From Salinicola halophilus (lineage in GTDB: Bacteria; Pseudomonadota; Gammaproteobacteria; Pseudomonadales; Halomonadaceae): DNA of 64,000 nt. Position 1 is the first letter of the stretch; every line of letters begins with the position of its first letter. Shown here in pieces: positions 20,043 through 28,704 of this stretch. Location of the stretch: assembly GCF_003206155.1 (NCBI RefSeq), contig NZ_PZJV01000001.1, forward strand, positions 144,018 to 208,017, written 5' to 3'. A program made the translations under genes and the position numbers. The notes below the pieces were generated by a model that saw nothing but the letters and a program-made list of their open reading frames with translations, had not been told where the DNA came from and did no database searches.

Positions 20043-20573
20043 TCAACGCTGCTGACGGCGCTGGCGCCGCCGGGCGCGACGACGCCAGCTTCGCGCGATC
20101 TGCCAGCGCCATACCAGGCGAACGATGACGTTGCTCGACAGCGCCAGCAGCAGCCCGACGACGATGGAGCCGACGTAGAGCGGTACCACCAGGTGGGTCA
20201 TCTGGTCGGCGATCCAGGCGGTACTGATGTGCTGCGGCACTTCGCGGGCCGGGTAATCGAGCAGCCAGGCACCGACCCGGTAATTGAAATAGAAGATGAC
20301 CGGCATCGTCAGCGGATTGGTGAGCCAGACGAGGCTCACCGACAGCGGCAGGTTGCCACGAAAGCCATAGGCGCCGACGGCGGCGAGCACCATCTGAAAT
20401 GGAATCGGCAACATGGCCGCGAAGAGGCCCACCGTGCAGGCGCCCGCAACGCTACGGCGGGTGAGCACCCAGAGGGCGGGGTCGTCTAGCCAGTGGCGCA
20501 TGAAGCGCAGTGAGCGAGCGTGCTGCAGCTTTTCTCGAGTAGGGATGAAGCGTTGTAGCCATCGACGAGACAT
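20043..20573 (-). CDS. DUF2062 membrane protein
   Basis: This is a 176-residue member of the DUF2062 family, small inner-membrane proteins of unknown role. Features seen are a basic N-terminus, a family segment around FAAMLPIPFQMVLAAVGAYGFRGNLP, the motif WLTNPLTMPVIFYFNYRVG, at least three hydrophobic helices, and a very basic C-terminal tail (many Arg). The ATG at 20573 was preferred over one at 20603 because the shorter form starts where the family usually does. It is divergent from comEC with only 56 bases between start codons, so their promoters must overlap or abut. Confidence 0.8.
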   Translation of the reverse strand: MSRRWLQRFIPTREKLQHARSLRFMRHWLDDPALWVLTRRSVAGACTVGLFAAMLPIPFQMVLAAVGAYGFRGNLPLSVSLVWLTNPLTMPVIFYFNYRVGAWLLDYPAREVPQHISTAWIADQMTHLVVPLYVGSIVVGLLLALSSNVIVRLVWRWQIARSWRRRARRRQRRQQR

Positions 20574-20629
20574 GGGGCCGCTCGCTGAACGAAGTCGGTC
20601 CATTATCCATACAACATCGAGATATCGCC

Positions 20630-22990
20630 ATGTCTGACACGGGCCGGTATGGCGCGGCGTTCGCAGAGCGCGTTCCTCGCGCCGGTCTCGCGATGCCGGT
20701 CGCGCTCTCGGCCCTTGTCGGCGCGTTCGCTGGCAGGGCGCTGGTGGACATCGAGGGCCTGGCGCTGCTCGCTGGCGTAGGCGTCCTGGTCCTGCTCGGA
20801 GGCATCATCGGGTGGCGCCGCCCGGGCGCGTTGCTCTGTCTGCTGGCGTGTCTCTGGTGCGGCTGGCAAGTGTACGACGCCACTGGCAGTCGCTTACCGG
20901 CGGCGGTCGCCGGCGACGATTTCCGGCTCGAGGGCGAAATCGAATCACTCCAGGTCGAGGCGAGGCGCTCGCGGTTTCGACTGCGTATCACCGCCTGCGC
21001 GCCGCTGGATGATGTCACCGATGAGGCGCGGGACTGTCCACCACTGCGTGTGGCAAGACTCTCCTGGTATGACGCGCCGAGCCTGCGCGCCGGTCAGCGC
21101 TGGTCGCTGACCGCCCGCCTTCGCGAACCGCTGGGATTCGCCAATTTCGATACCTTCGATTACGGCGCCTGGCTCTGGCGAGAGGGTATCGACGCACTCG
21201 GCTACGTGCGCGGCGATGCCGAGATGCGCGCGGAGGCACCGTTCTCGCTTCGACAGTGGGCGCTCGGGCGACTCGCGACGCTCGATCTCACGCCCCGCGG
21301 GAAGCGTTGGCTGGCGGCGCTGACGTTGGGGGCGGGCGATCGTCTCAGTGATGACGACTGGGCACTGCTCAACGCGACCGGCACGACGCATCTCATGGTC
21401 ATCTCGGGTCTTCACGTGGGGCTCGTCGCCACCCTGATGCTTTGGCTGCTGCGTGGGGTCTCGCGTTTGATACAGCCTAGCGCTTGGCGAATGACGCTAT
21501 GGCCCTGGATCGGGGCCGGTGCCGCGGCGTTCGCCTTTGCGGCGCTCGCGGGGTTCGAGCCCCCCGCCATGCGAGCCGCGATCATGGCCGGCGTCGGCCT
21601 CTGGGCGGCGAGCGGACGGCACGCTCCGGGCTGGTGGCAGGCCTGGTGGCTGGCGCTCGCGTTGGTCCTGGTCGTCGATCCGTTCGGCCTCTGGCGACCG
21701 GGCGTCTGGCTCTCCTTCACCGCGGTCGGCGTGCTCATTCTCGCGTGGTCGGGTCGGCGTCCGCCGCAAGGCGTGCGCGGCTGGTGCTGGGCACTGCTGC
21801 GCAGCCAGTGGCTGCTGGCACCGGTAATGGCGGCGGCCGTGTTGATCGCCTTCGGGCGCCTGGCGCCGGCGGCCCCGCTGGTCAATCTGGTGGCGGTTCC
21901 GCTGGTGAGTGCTGTGCTGGTGCCACTAGGGTTCGTCGGCTGGCTGGGCGCTCCTTGGCCGGCGTTGGCGAGCGTCTTGTGGTGGCCGTTCGAGCAGTTC
22001 GCGGCCGGCCTGGCCGCAGGCCTTGCGATCTGTGCGGCACACCTGCCGCTCTGGGAGCCGCCACCCAGCCAGCGGTTACCACTGGCGCTGGGCTTCGGGC
22101 TATGGGGTGCGCTGTGGGTGCTGCCGGGATTCGACACCCGCTGGCGACTGGCCGCGAGCGCCATGGTGACGGCTACCCTGTTCGGTCTGAAGACGCCCGA
22201 GGTCGAGGAGGGAACACTGATCGTCACCGTCCACGACGTGGGGCAAGGTCAGCTCGTCGAACTCCGAACCGCCCAGCAACGCGTCGTGGTGGATACCGGG
22301 CCTCGCTTCTCCAGTGGCTTCGCGCCGGCCTCGACGCTCTGGCGTTCGGGACAGGCGTTCGATGCCGTCGTGGTGACCCATGGCGACATCGATCATGCCG
22401 GGGGTATCGAGACGTTCAAGGCGCAGCATCGGGTCGCTCGGTGGTGGGCGCCGCCGGGCAATGCGCTTGGCTTGCCGGCGCGTCATTGTCACTCGGCGAC
22501 GGGGTGGGTGGCAGGCGAGTCGCGCTGGGAGTTTCTTTCGCCGCCGGCTGCCGCCGCCGGGCTTACGCGCAACGCGCGCTCCTGTGTGCTGCTCGTCACC
22601 CTCGGCGAACGTCGGGTATTGATTACCGGCGACGCCGGCGTCGCGGAGGAGCAGGCGTGGCTGGATACGCTTCGCGCGGCGCCGGTCGATGTTCTCGTCG
22701 CGGGTCATCACGGGAGCCGCAGCAGCTCTTCACAAACGTTCGTCGCGGCCAGCCGGCCGCGAGAGGTGGTCTTCAGCAGCGGACGCGGCAATCCCTACGG
22801 TCATCCAAACGCCGAGGTCGTGGCGCGATTCCTGGCGGCCGGTAGTCGAATCTGGAATACGGCATTCGACGGTGCGGTTCGTTTCACGCTGACGCCGTCG
22901 GGGATCGAGGTTCACGCCAGGCGCGAGCCCGGCTGGCAGCGGCGGGCTGCTGTCGAGGGCGGGGCGGTTGGGGTAGAATCCAGCCCCTGA
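20630..22990 (+). CDS. comEC: DNA internalization protein ComEC/Rec2
   Basis: ComEC forms the inner-membrane channel for single-stranded DNA uptake in natural transformation. The 786-residue product has an N-terminal set of helices and an OB-like soluble part, the central competence domain with the motif MVISGLHVGL near residue 262, many hydrophobic helices, and a C-terminal metallo-beta-lactamase-like domain (VHDVGQGQLVEL, then VVTHGDIDHAGG, then VLVAGHHGSRSSSS). The length is normal and the frame intact. Intact comEC suggests transformability, but other competence genes are outside this window. msbA follows after 96 bases. Confidence 0.93.
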   Translation: MSDTGRYGAAFAERVPRAGLAMPVALSALVGAFAGRALVDIEGLALLAGVGVLVLLGGIIGWRRPGALLCLLACLWCGWQVYDATGSRLPAAVAGDDFRLEGEIESLQVEARRSRFRLRITACAPLDDVTDEARDCPPLRVARLSWYDAPSLRAGQRWSLTARLREPLGFANFDTFDYGAWLWREGIDALGYVRGDAEMRAEAPFSLRQWALGRLATLDLTPRGKRWLAALTLGAGDRLSDDDWALLNATGTTHLMVISGLHVGLVATLMLWLLRGVSRLIQPSAWRMTLWPWIGAGAAAFAFAALAGFEPPAMRAAIMAGVGLWAASGRHAPGWWQAWWLALALVLVVDPFGLWRPGVWLSFTAVGVLILAWSGRRPPQGVRGWCWALLRSQWLLAPVMAAAVLIAFGRLAPAAPLVNLVAVPLVSAVLVPLGFVGWLGAPWPALASVLWWPFEQFAAGLAAGLAICAAHLPLWEPPPSQRLPLALGFGLWGALWVLPGFDTRWRLAASAMVTATLFGLKTPEVEEGTLIVTVHDVGQGQLVELRTAQQRVVVDTGPRFSSGFAPASTLWRSGQAFDAVVVTHGDIDHAGGIETFKAQHRVARWWAPPGNALGLPARHCHSATGWVAGESRWEFLSPPAAAAGLTRNARSCVLLVTLGERRVLITGDAGVAEEQAWLDTLRAAPVDVLVAGHHGSRSSSSQTFVAASRPREVVFSSGRGNPYGHPNAEVVARFLAAGSRIWNTAFDGAVRFTLTPSGIEVHARREPGWQRRAAVEGGAVGVESSP

Positions 22991-23086
22991 ACGCACCCGA
23001 CACTGAACGGTCGGCCTCGACTCGGCGCTGGCGGGTGCCTCTCGGCCCGCGGCCGAGCTCTTTTTCCACGGTCGGATGGAGTTACC

Positions 23087-24826
23087 GTGTCACGATTTTC
23101 CAGCTGGGCTCTCTACCGACAGCTTCTCGAATACGTCCGCACGGAGTGGCGCTCTTTCGCGCTGGCGGTAGTCGGCTACGCCATCTACGCCGCCTCGAGC
23201 ACGGCGCTCGCGGAGATGATGAAGCGCCTCATCGACGGCATTCAGGAGCCGGACGCCGCGTTTCGCTATTTCCTGCCGCTGTTCGTGATCGGCATGTTCG
23301 CCGCCCGCGGGGTAGGCACCTTCCTGGGCACCTACTTCATGAGCAACGTTGCACGTAATGTGGTGCATCGACTGCGCTGCAACGTGTTCAATCACATGCT
23401 CCATCTGCCGGGGCGCTTTTTCGACATGCACTCCAGCGGGCATCTGATCTCGCGGGTGACCTATCACGTCGAGCAGGTGACCGGCGCGGCCACCAATGCC
23501 ATCACCGTGATTCTACGCGAGGGGCTCTTCGTCATCGGCCTGATCGGCTATCTGCTCTGGACCAACTGGCTTCTGACGCTGATTTTTCTGACGGTCACGC
23601 CGCTGATCGGTCTGGTGGTTCGCTACACCAGCAAGCGATTTCGCAAGATCTCGCGACGTATTCAGAACTCCATGGGGGACGTGACCCACGTCGCTTCCGA
23701 AGCGCTCAGCGGCTATCGCGTGGTGCGCACCCACGGGGCCGAAGAGTACGAGAAACGCCGCTTCGAGGCGGCCAGCAACTACAACCGCGAGCAGAGCATT
23801 AAAGAGGCGATGACCAAGGCGACGAGCACACCGGTGATCCAGCTGCTGGTCGCGCTGGCGCTGGCAGGGCTGGTGTGGCTGGCGATGGCCCCGGAGCTGA
23901 TGAGTACCATGACGCCGGGTGAATTCGTCGCCTTCATCACCGCGGCTTCCCTGCTGGCCAAGCCGATCCGTTCGCTGACCGACGTCAACAGCATCATCCA
24001 GAAAGGTCTTTCGGCCTCGCAGGAGCTATTCGGTCTGCTCGAGCAGCCCACCGAAGTCGATGAAGGCCGCCGCGATCCGAAACGACTCACCGGCGACGTG
24101 CGCTTCGAGTCGGTGAGTTTCGCCTACGCCGAGGATCAGCCGTCGGTGCTCGAGCAGATCGAGCTCGAGGTGCCGGCGGGTGAAATGGTCGCCATCGTGG
24201 GGCGCTCGGGTAGCGGCAAGTCGACGCTGATGAGCCTGCTGCCGCGCTTCTATCGGCCGACGCAAGGGCGCATCCTGATCGACGACGTCGACATCCAGGA
24301 GTACCGGCTCTCGCCGCTGCGCCAGCAGATCGCGCTGGTGTCCCAGCAGGTGACGCTGTTCAACACCACCATCGCCGAAAACATCGCCTACGGGGCGCCG
24401 GAATCGACCCGTGAGTCGGTCGAGGAGGCCGCGAAGGCCGCCTATGCCCACGAGTTCATCGAACGGCTGCCGCAGGGCTACGACACCCTGGTCGGCGACA
24501 ACGGGGTCATGCTCTCGGGCGGGCAGCGCCAGCGGCTCGCGATCGCTCGGGCGATCTTCAAGGACGCACCGATTCTGATTCTCGACGAGGCGACCTCGGC
24601 ACTCGACACCGAGTCCGAGCGCTATATCCAGCGCGCCCTCGAGGTCGTCTGCCGCGACCGCACGACGTTCGTCATCGCGCACCGACTATCGACCATCGAA
24701 CGGGCGGACCGCATCGTAGTCATGGAGCAGGGCGAGCTGATCGAGATGGGGACCCACGCCGAGCTGCTGGCGAAGGGCGGCGCCTATGCATCGCTTCACC
24801 AGCTCCAGTTCCAGGAAAAAGCGTGA
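23087..24826 (+). CDS. msbA: Lipid A export ATP-binding/permease protein MsbA
   Basis: MsbA flips lipid A-core from the inner to the outer leaflet of the inner membrane. The 579-residue half-transporter has six membrane helices in its first 330 residues, then an ATPase domain with Walker A GRSGSGKSTLMSLL, signature LSGGQRQRLAIARA, Walker B ILILDEATSALD and the H-loop VIAHRLST. It starts at a GTG preceded by GGAG. Its stop overlaps the GTG of lpxK by 4 bases, the same msbA-lpxK pairing seen in enterobacteria. Confidence 0.95.
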   Translation: MSRFSSWALYRQLLEYVRTEWRSFALAVVGYAIYAASSTALAEMMKRLIDGIQEPDAAFRYFLPLFVIGMFAARGVGTFLGTYFMSNVARNVVHRLRCNVFNHMLHLPGRFFDMHSSGHLISRVTYHVEQVTGAATNAITVILREGLFVIGLIGYLLWTNWLLTLIFLTVTPLIGLVVRYTSKRFRKISRRIQNSMGDVTHVASEALSGYRVVRTHGAEEYEKRRFEAASNYNREQSIKEAMTKATSTPVIQLLVALALAGLVWLAMAPELMSTMTPGEFVAFITAASLLAKPIRSLTDVNSIIQKGLSASQELFGLLEQPTEVDEGRRDPKRLTGDVRFESVSFAYAEDQPSVLEQIELEVPAGEMVAIVGRSGSGKSTLMSLLPRFYRPTQGRILIDDVDIQEYRLSPLRQQIALVSQQVTLFNTTIAENIAYGAPESTRESVEEAAKAAYAHEFIERLPQGYDTLVGDNGVMLSGGQRQRLAIARAIFKDAPILILDEATSALDTESERYIQRALEVVCRDRTTFVIAHRLSTIERADRIVVMEQGELIEMGTHAELLAKGGAYASLHQLQFQEKA

Positions 24827-25830
24827 CCCGTCTCGAGCGCGCCTGGTATCGCGACGCCGGCTGGCTGTCGCTGCTGACGCCGCTCGAGGCGCTCTACCGA
24901 TGGCTGGCGCGGCGGCGGCGCGAGCGGTTCGAAAACGGACGTCGGACGATCTGGCGGGCGCCAGTGCCGGTGATCATCGTCGGCAACCTGACGGTGGGGG
25001 GAACCGGCAAATCGCCGCTGGTGGCGCGCCTGGTTCGCGATCTCGAGGCCGCCGGCTGGCAACCCGGCATCGTCTCCCGAGGTTACGGTGGCAAGGCCGC
25101 TAGCTATCCGCTGCTGGTCACGTCGGATACATCGGTCGCCGAGAGCGGCGACGAGCCACTGATGCTGGCGCAGCAGACCGGTGTTGCAGTGGCGGTCGCC
25201 CCCGACCGCCCCCGTGCGGCTCGTGCGCTGCTCGAACGATGCGGCTGCGACATCCTGGTCTCCGACGACGGGCTTCAGCACTATGCGCTGGGTCGCACGC
25301 TGGAGCTGGTGGTCGTCGATGGCCGCCGGGGGCTCGGTAACCGTCGCTGTCTGCCTCGAGGTCCGCTACGCGAGCCGGTGGCGCGGCTCGACGAGTTCGA
25401 CGCGCTGATCGGCAACGGTGGGTTCGAGGCGATCGACGCACGGGATGGTGTCGGCGTGCCGAGATTCGACATGCGCATCGTGCCGCGCCAGTGGCGGCAT
25501 CTCGCGAGCGGTCGTGTACTGCCGATTTCATCGCCGCCGTTCGGTGAGCAACCTGTCGAGGCGCTGGCGGGCATCGGCCATCCTCAGCGATTTTTCGATA
25601 CGCTGACGGCACTGGGCGTCAATCATCGCCCTCACGCTTTCGGCGATCATCATCGGTTCGCGCCCGAAGACCTGCCCGCCGGTCGTGGTCCGGTCGTCAT
25701 GACTGCCAAGGACGGGGTGAAATGCCAATCCTGGGCGGACGAGCGCTGCTGGGTGCTGGATGTCGAGGCCGAACTCGACGACGCTTTCGATGACTGGTGG
25801 CGGGAACGTATCGGGGACGACGCTCTCTGA
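24823..25830 (+). CDS. lpxK: Tetraacyldisaccharide 4'-kinase LpxK
   Basis: LpxK phosphorylates the 4' position of the lipid A disaccharide precursor, the sixth step of lipid A synthesis. The 335-residue product has an N-terminal amphipathic segment for membrane association ([15 protein letters not shown]), the P-loop [15 protein letters not shown] near residues 46-60, SRGYGG, and the DDGLQHYAL motif. It begins with GTG and overlaps msbA. Downstream, a short palindromic hairpin separates it from ycaR. Confidence 0.95.
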   Translation: MTRLERAWYRDAGWLSLLTPLEALYRWLARRRRERFENGRRTIWRAPVPVIIVGNLTVGGTGKSPLVARLVRDLEAAGWQPGIVSRGYGGKAASYPLLVTSDTSVAESGDEPLMLAQQTGVAVAVAPDRPRAARALLERCGCDILVSDDGLQHYALGRTLELVVVDGRRGLGNRRCLPRGPLREPVARLDEFDALIGNGGFEAIDARDGVGVPRFDMRIVPRQWRHLASGRVLPISSPPFGEQPVEALAGIGHPQRFFDTLTALGVNHRPHAFGDHHRFAPEDLPAGRGPVVMTAKDGVKCQSWADERCWVLDVEAELDDAFDDWWRERIGDDAL

Positions 25831-25849
25831 TGAGGGCGAAACGAGCACA

Positions 25850-25869
25850 CCTCGGGCTTCAGCCCGAGG
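25850..25869. repeat. Small palindromic hairpin inside the lpxK-ycaR interval
   Basis: CCTCGGGCTTCAGCCCGAGG is a perfect palindrome-like hairpin (8-9 bp stem, tight loop) 19 bases after lpxK and 28 bases before ycaR. It has no T run, so it is more like a processing or partial attenuation element, or a REP-like unit, than a terminator. Confidence 0.5.
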
Positions 25870-25897
25870 CACGACGATTTCACTGCGAGGAATGCCG

Positions 25898-26098
25898 ATG
25901 GACAAGCAAATGGTAGCCATGCTGGTCTGCCCAGTGAGCCAGAGCGAACTGGTCTACGACCGCGAGCGGGAGGAGCTCAAGAGTCGCGTCAGCGGCCTTG
26001 CGTACCCCATTCGCGATGGGATCCCGGTGATGCTGGAGAGCGAGGCGCGAACGATGACGACCGAGGAGAAGCTCGGTAAGGCGGCACCCGCTCCATGA
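25898..26098 (+). CDS. ycaR: Trm112-family protein YcaR (UPF0434)
   Basis: This is a 66-residue protein of the Trm112/UPF0434 family, which sits between lpxK and kdsB in many gammaproteobacteria. It shows the family core [15 protein letters not shown] and [17 protein letters not shown]. The exact function is unsettled; the fold is a small zinc-ribbon-like domain, here with a single cysteine, so zinc binding is doubtful. The ATG at 25898 gives the standard N-terminus (DKQMVAML). It overlaps kdsB by 4 bases. Confidence 0.9.
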   Translation: MDKQMVAMLVCPVSQSELVYDREREELKSRVSGLAYPIRDGIPVMLESEARTMTTEEKLGKAAPAP

Positions 26099-26853
26099 GC
26101 GATTTCGTCGTCGTCATTCCGGCCCGCTACGGTTCGAGTCGTCTGCCCGGCAAGCCGCTGCTGGAGATCGCCGGGCTGCCGATGGTTCAGCACGTCTGGC
26201 AGCGTGCCTGCGAAAGCGCGGCCTCTCGAGTGGTCATCGCTACTGACGATGCACGGATCGAGCAGACCGCTCGAGCGTTTGGCGCCGAAGTGGTGATGAC
26301 CCGCAGCGATCATCATTCCGGTACCGACCGCCTCGCCGAAGTCGCCGCCGCGCTCGGGCTGCCGTCGCAGGCGCTGGTGGTCAACGTGCAGGGCGACGAG
26401 CCGCTGCTGCCAGCGAGCGCCATCGACTGCGTCGCCGAGCGCCTGGCGTCGGACGCCGGCGCTTCTATCGCCACGCTCGCCGAGGCGATCGAGGATGTCG
26501 ACACGCTCTTCAACCCCAACGTGGTCAAGGTCGTGGTCGACAGGGCCGGTCGCGCGCTCTACTTCAGTCGCGCCCCGATTCCCTGGGATCGCAATGCTTG
26601 GAAGACCCAGCCGCCGGTGCACATCGAGAGCGAAGGCTGGCTTCGTCATATCGGTCTCTATGCCTATCGCGCCGGCTTTCTCGCCGAGTACGTCTCCTGG
26701 TCGCCGGCGCCGATCGAGCAGCTCGAACAGCTCGAGCAGCTCCGGGCGCTCTACCAGGGGCATCGCATTCAGGTCGCGACCGTCACCGAACCCTATCCTG
26801 GCGGCGTGGATACGCCGGAAGATCTCGAGCGCGTTCGTCAGGTCTTTCTGTAG
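26095..26853 (+). CDS. kdsB: 3-deoxy-manno-octulosonate cytidylyltransferase KdsB
   Basis: KdsB activates Kdo as CMP-Kdo for the lipopolysaccharide inner core. The 252-residue product matches the family: [17 protein letters not shown] at the N-terminus, [22 protein letters not shown] near residues 94-105, and [12 protein letters not shown]. It is translationally coupled to ycaR (ATGA overlap). Together with msbA and lpxK it forms an endotoxin assembly group. The 99 bases after it contain an imperfect CGATGAAT/ATTCATCG inverted repeat but no T run. Confidence 0.95.
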   Translation: MSDFVVVIPARYGSSRLPGKPLLEIAGLPMVQHVWQRACESAASRVVIATDDARIEQTARAFGAEVVMTRSDHHSGTDRLAEVAAALGLPSQALVVNVQGDEPLLPASAIDCVAERLASDAGASIATLAEAIEDVDTLFNPNVVKVVVDRAGRALYFSRAPIPWDRNAWKTQPPVHIESEGWLRHIGLYAYRAGFLAEYVSWSPAPIEQLEQLEQLRALYQGHRIQVATVTEPYPGGVDTPEDLERVRQVFL

Positions 26854-26952
26854 GACGTCGATGAATCTTTACGCGATCCGCATTCATCGTGTCGTGTTGC
26901 CGATGCGTTCATCGACGCGCGATCGTGAGTCACTGAGAAGGAGAGCCGAGCC

Positions 26953-27453
26953 ATGATTCAAGAGATTGCGCGGTGGCGTATCCTGTTCGTGTGCCTGGGT
27001 AATATCTGTCGCTCCCCGACCGCCGAGGGCATGCTACGCGAGCGGCTGACGCAGAGGGATCTCGCAACACGCGTCGATGTCGACTCTTGCGGTACCGGCG
27101 ACTGGCACGTGGGCGAGCCGCCGGATTCCCGGGCCGTCGAGGCGGCAGCGGCGAGGGGCATCGAGATCGCCGGGCTGCGCGGCCGTCAGCTCGACCTCGA
27201 GGATTTCGCCACCTTCGACGAGATCCTGGTCATGGATAGCGCGAATCTCGACCACGTGATGGCGCTCAAGCCCACCGGCGCCCGGGCCGAAGTGCGGCGT
27301 TTGATGAGCTACGCCGGCCAGCCCGAGGCCGATGTGCCGGACCCGTACTTCGGGGGCGAGGCCGGTTTCCAACATGCGCTCGATCAGATCGACGCGGCCG
27401 TAGAAGGGCTGACGGTATCACTGATGCGACGTGTGGCAGCCAGCGATGCTTGA
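26953..27453 (+). CDS. Low molecular weight protein-tyrosine phosphatase
   Basis: This cytoplasmic phosphatase family removes phosphate from tyrosine, often on bacterial tyrosine kinases that control polysaccharide export. The 166-residue product has the P-loop VCLGNICRSPTAEG, giving Cys14 and Arg20 of the C-X5-R signature, and the acid motif VPDPYFGG. The ATG has an AAGGAGAG site. It overlaps murB by 8 bases. No partner tyrosine kinase is present in the window, so its substrate is unknown. Confidence 0.92.
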   Translation: MIQEIARWRILFVCLGNICRSPTAEGMLRERLTQRDLATRVDVDSCGTGDWHVGEPPDSRAVEAAAARGIEIAGLRGRQLDLEDFATFDEILVMDSANLDHVMALKPTGARAEVRRLMSYAGQPEADVPDPYFGGEAGFQHALDQIDAAVEGLTVSLMRRVAASDA

Positions 27454-28591
27454 AGCCGCCCGTGGCCTGGAGTTCGAGCGCGATCTTTCTCACGCCAATA
27501 CGATGGGGTTGCCCGCCACGGCCGCCCGCTTCTGGCGAGCACGCAGTGATCGCGATGTCGCCGAGGGGCTACGTCAAGCCAACGAGCACGACTGGCCGCT
27601 GACCGTGCTCGGCGGCGGCAGCAACCTGCTGCTGCCGCCGCGTATCGAGGGGCTGGTGATCTCCCCCGATATCGAAGGTGTCGAGTTCGTCGGCCAAGCC
27701 GATGGGCGGGTGAATGTCATCGCCGGCGCCGCCGTGCGCTGGCACGATCTGGTCGCGGCCTGCGTCGAGCGCAATCTTTGGGGGTTGGAGAACCTGGCGC
27801 TGATTCCGGGTTGGGTCGGGGCCGCGCCGATTCAGAACATCGGTGCCTACGGCGTCGAACTCGCCGACAGGCTGTCGTGGGTCGAGCTGATCGACCGTCG
27901 CGACGCCGAGTGCTACCGGCTAACGCGTGACGAATGTCAGCTCGGCTATCGTGACAGCCGCTTCAAGCGCGAACTGACCAACCGAGTCGTCATCACTCGG
28001 GTCTGCCTGACGCTTTCCCGGCGTCCGATGCCACGGCTCGACTATGGCGTGCTCAGCCAGCGCGTCACCGCGCCGCTGACCCCGAGAGCGGTCTTCGACG
28101 CGGTCTGTGCGATTCGTCGCGAGAAGCTCCCCGATCCCCGGGAACTCCCCAATGCGGGTAGCTTCTTCAAGAACCCCCTGGTTTCGGAGACAACCGCTGC
28201 CGCACTCGCCATCGAGTCGCCGGGCATGCCGACCTATCGCCAAGCGAGCGGTGACGTGAAGCTGGCAGCGGGCTGGCTCATCGATCAGTGCGGGCTGAAG
28301 GGGTGGCGGCAGGGCGCTTTTGGCGTCCATGAACATCAGGCGCTGGTTCTGGTGCATCTTGGCGGGGGGAGTCTGGCGGGCCTGCTGGCTTTTGCCGAAG
28401 AAATCGTTCAGCGGGTGAAGGCGCGCTTTGACGTCGTACTCGAACGCGAGCCGAGGCTCGTGGCTGAACTCGGCGTCCCCAAGCATGGCGCGATTGAGCA
28501 TGGCGCGATTGAGCATGGCGTGACCGGGTCTGGCGTGACCGGGCCTGGCATTGGCGCGAGTCCGGACGAGAGGGGCCGGACGCAGAGATGA
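27446..28591 (+). CDS. murB: UDP-N-acetylenolpyruvoylglucosamine reductase MurB
   Basis: MurB makes UDP-N-acetylmuramate for peptidoglycan, using NADPH and FAD. The product is type I: the FAD loop TVLGGGSNLLLP, PIQNIGAYGVEL, the GYRDSRFK motif, and the catalytic serine in NAGSFFKNP. At 381 residues it is about 35 longer than E. coli MurB (342) because of a low-complexity tail encoded by two adjacent 15-bp tandem repeats (28484-28550), reading AIEHG twice, then VTGSG and VTGPG. The tail lies beyond the fold and is probably dispensable. The ATG at 27446 overlaps the phosphatase gene. Confidence 0.95.
   Translation: MLEAARGLEFERDLSHANTMGLPATAARFWRARSDRDVAEGLRQANEHDWPLTVLGGGSNLLLPPRIEGLVISPDIEGVEFVGQADGRVNVIAGAAVRWHDLVAACVERNLWGLENLALIPGWVGAAPIQNIGAYGVELADRLSWVELIDRRDAECYRLTRDECQLGYRDSRFKRELTNRVVITRVCLTLSRRPMPRLDYGVLSQRVTAPLTPRAVFDAVCAIRREKLPDPRELPNAGSFFKNPLVSETTAAALAIESPGMPTYRQASGDVKLAAGWLIDQCGLKGWRQGAFGVHEHQALVLVHLGGGSLAGLLAFAEEIVQRVKARFDVVLEREPRLVAELGVPKHGAIEHGAIEHGVTGSGVTGPGIGASPDERGRTQR
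28484..28550 (+). repeat. Twin 15-bp tandem repeats in the 3' end of murB
   Basis: CATGGCGCGATTGAG occurs at 28484-28498 and 28499-28513, followed by a partial copy at 28514-28520. Then TGACCGGGTCTGGCG at 28521-28535 is followed by a diverged copy (TGACCGGGCCTGGCA) at 28536-28550. The unit length is a multiple of three, so the frame is kept when copies are gained or lost. Confidence 0.85.
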
Positions 28592-28647
28592 AGCGACGCG
28601 ATTGAAGGCTATTCGGGGAGGCCGTCGCTAACGGATAGCAGCACATG

Positions 28648-28677
28648 AAAAAGCCCAGACCAAGGTCTGGGCTTTTT
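28648..28677. terminator. Bidirectional terminator between murB and rne
   Basis: A perfect AAGCCCAGACC/GGTCTGGGCTT stem with a 2-base centre is flanked by A and T runs on both sides, so it works as a Rho-independent terminator for murB (plus) and rne (minus), whose 3' ends converge here. Confidence 0.92.
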
Positions 28678-28704
28678 CGTTGACGCCGATCGAGTCGCTA
28701 GGTT

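Noticed and set aside
21484-22845. A 453-codon open frame overlapping comEC in another phase
   Set aside because: comEC shows continuous family motifs through the whole region; the other frame is Arg/Gly/Ala-rich and has no domain.
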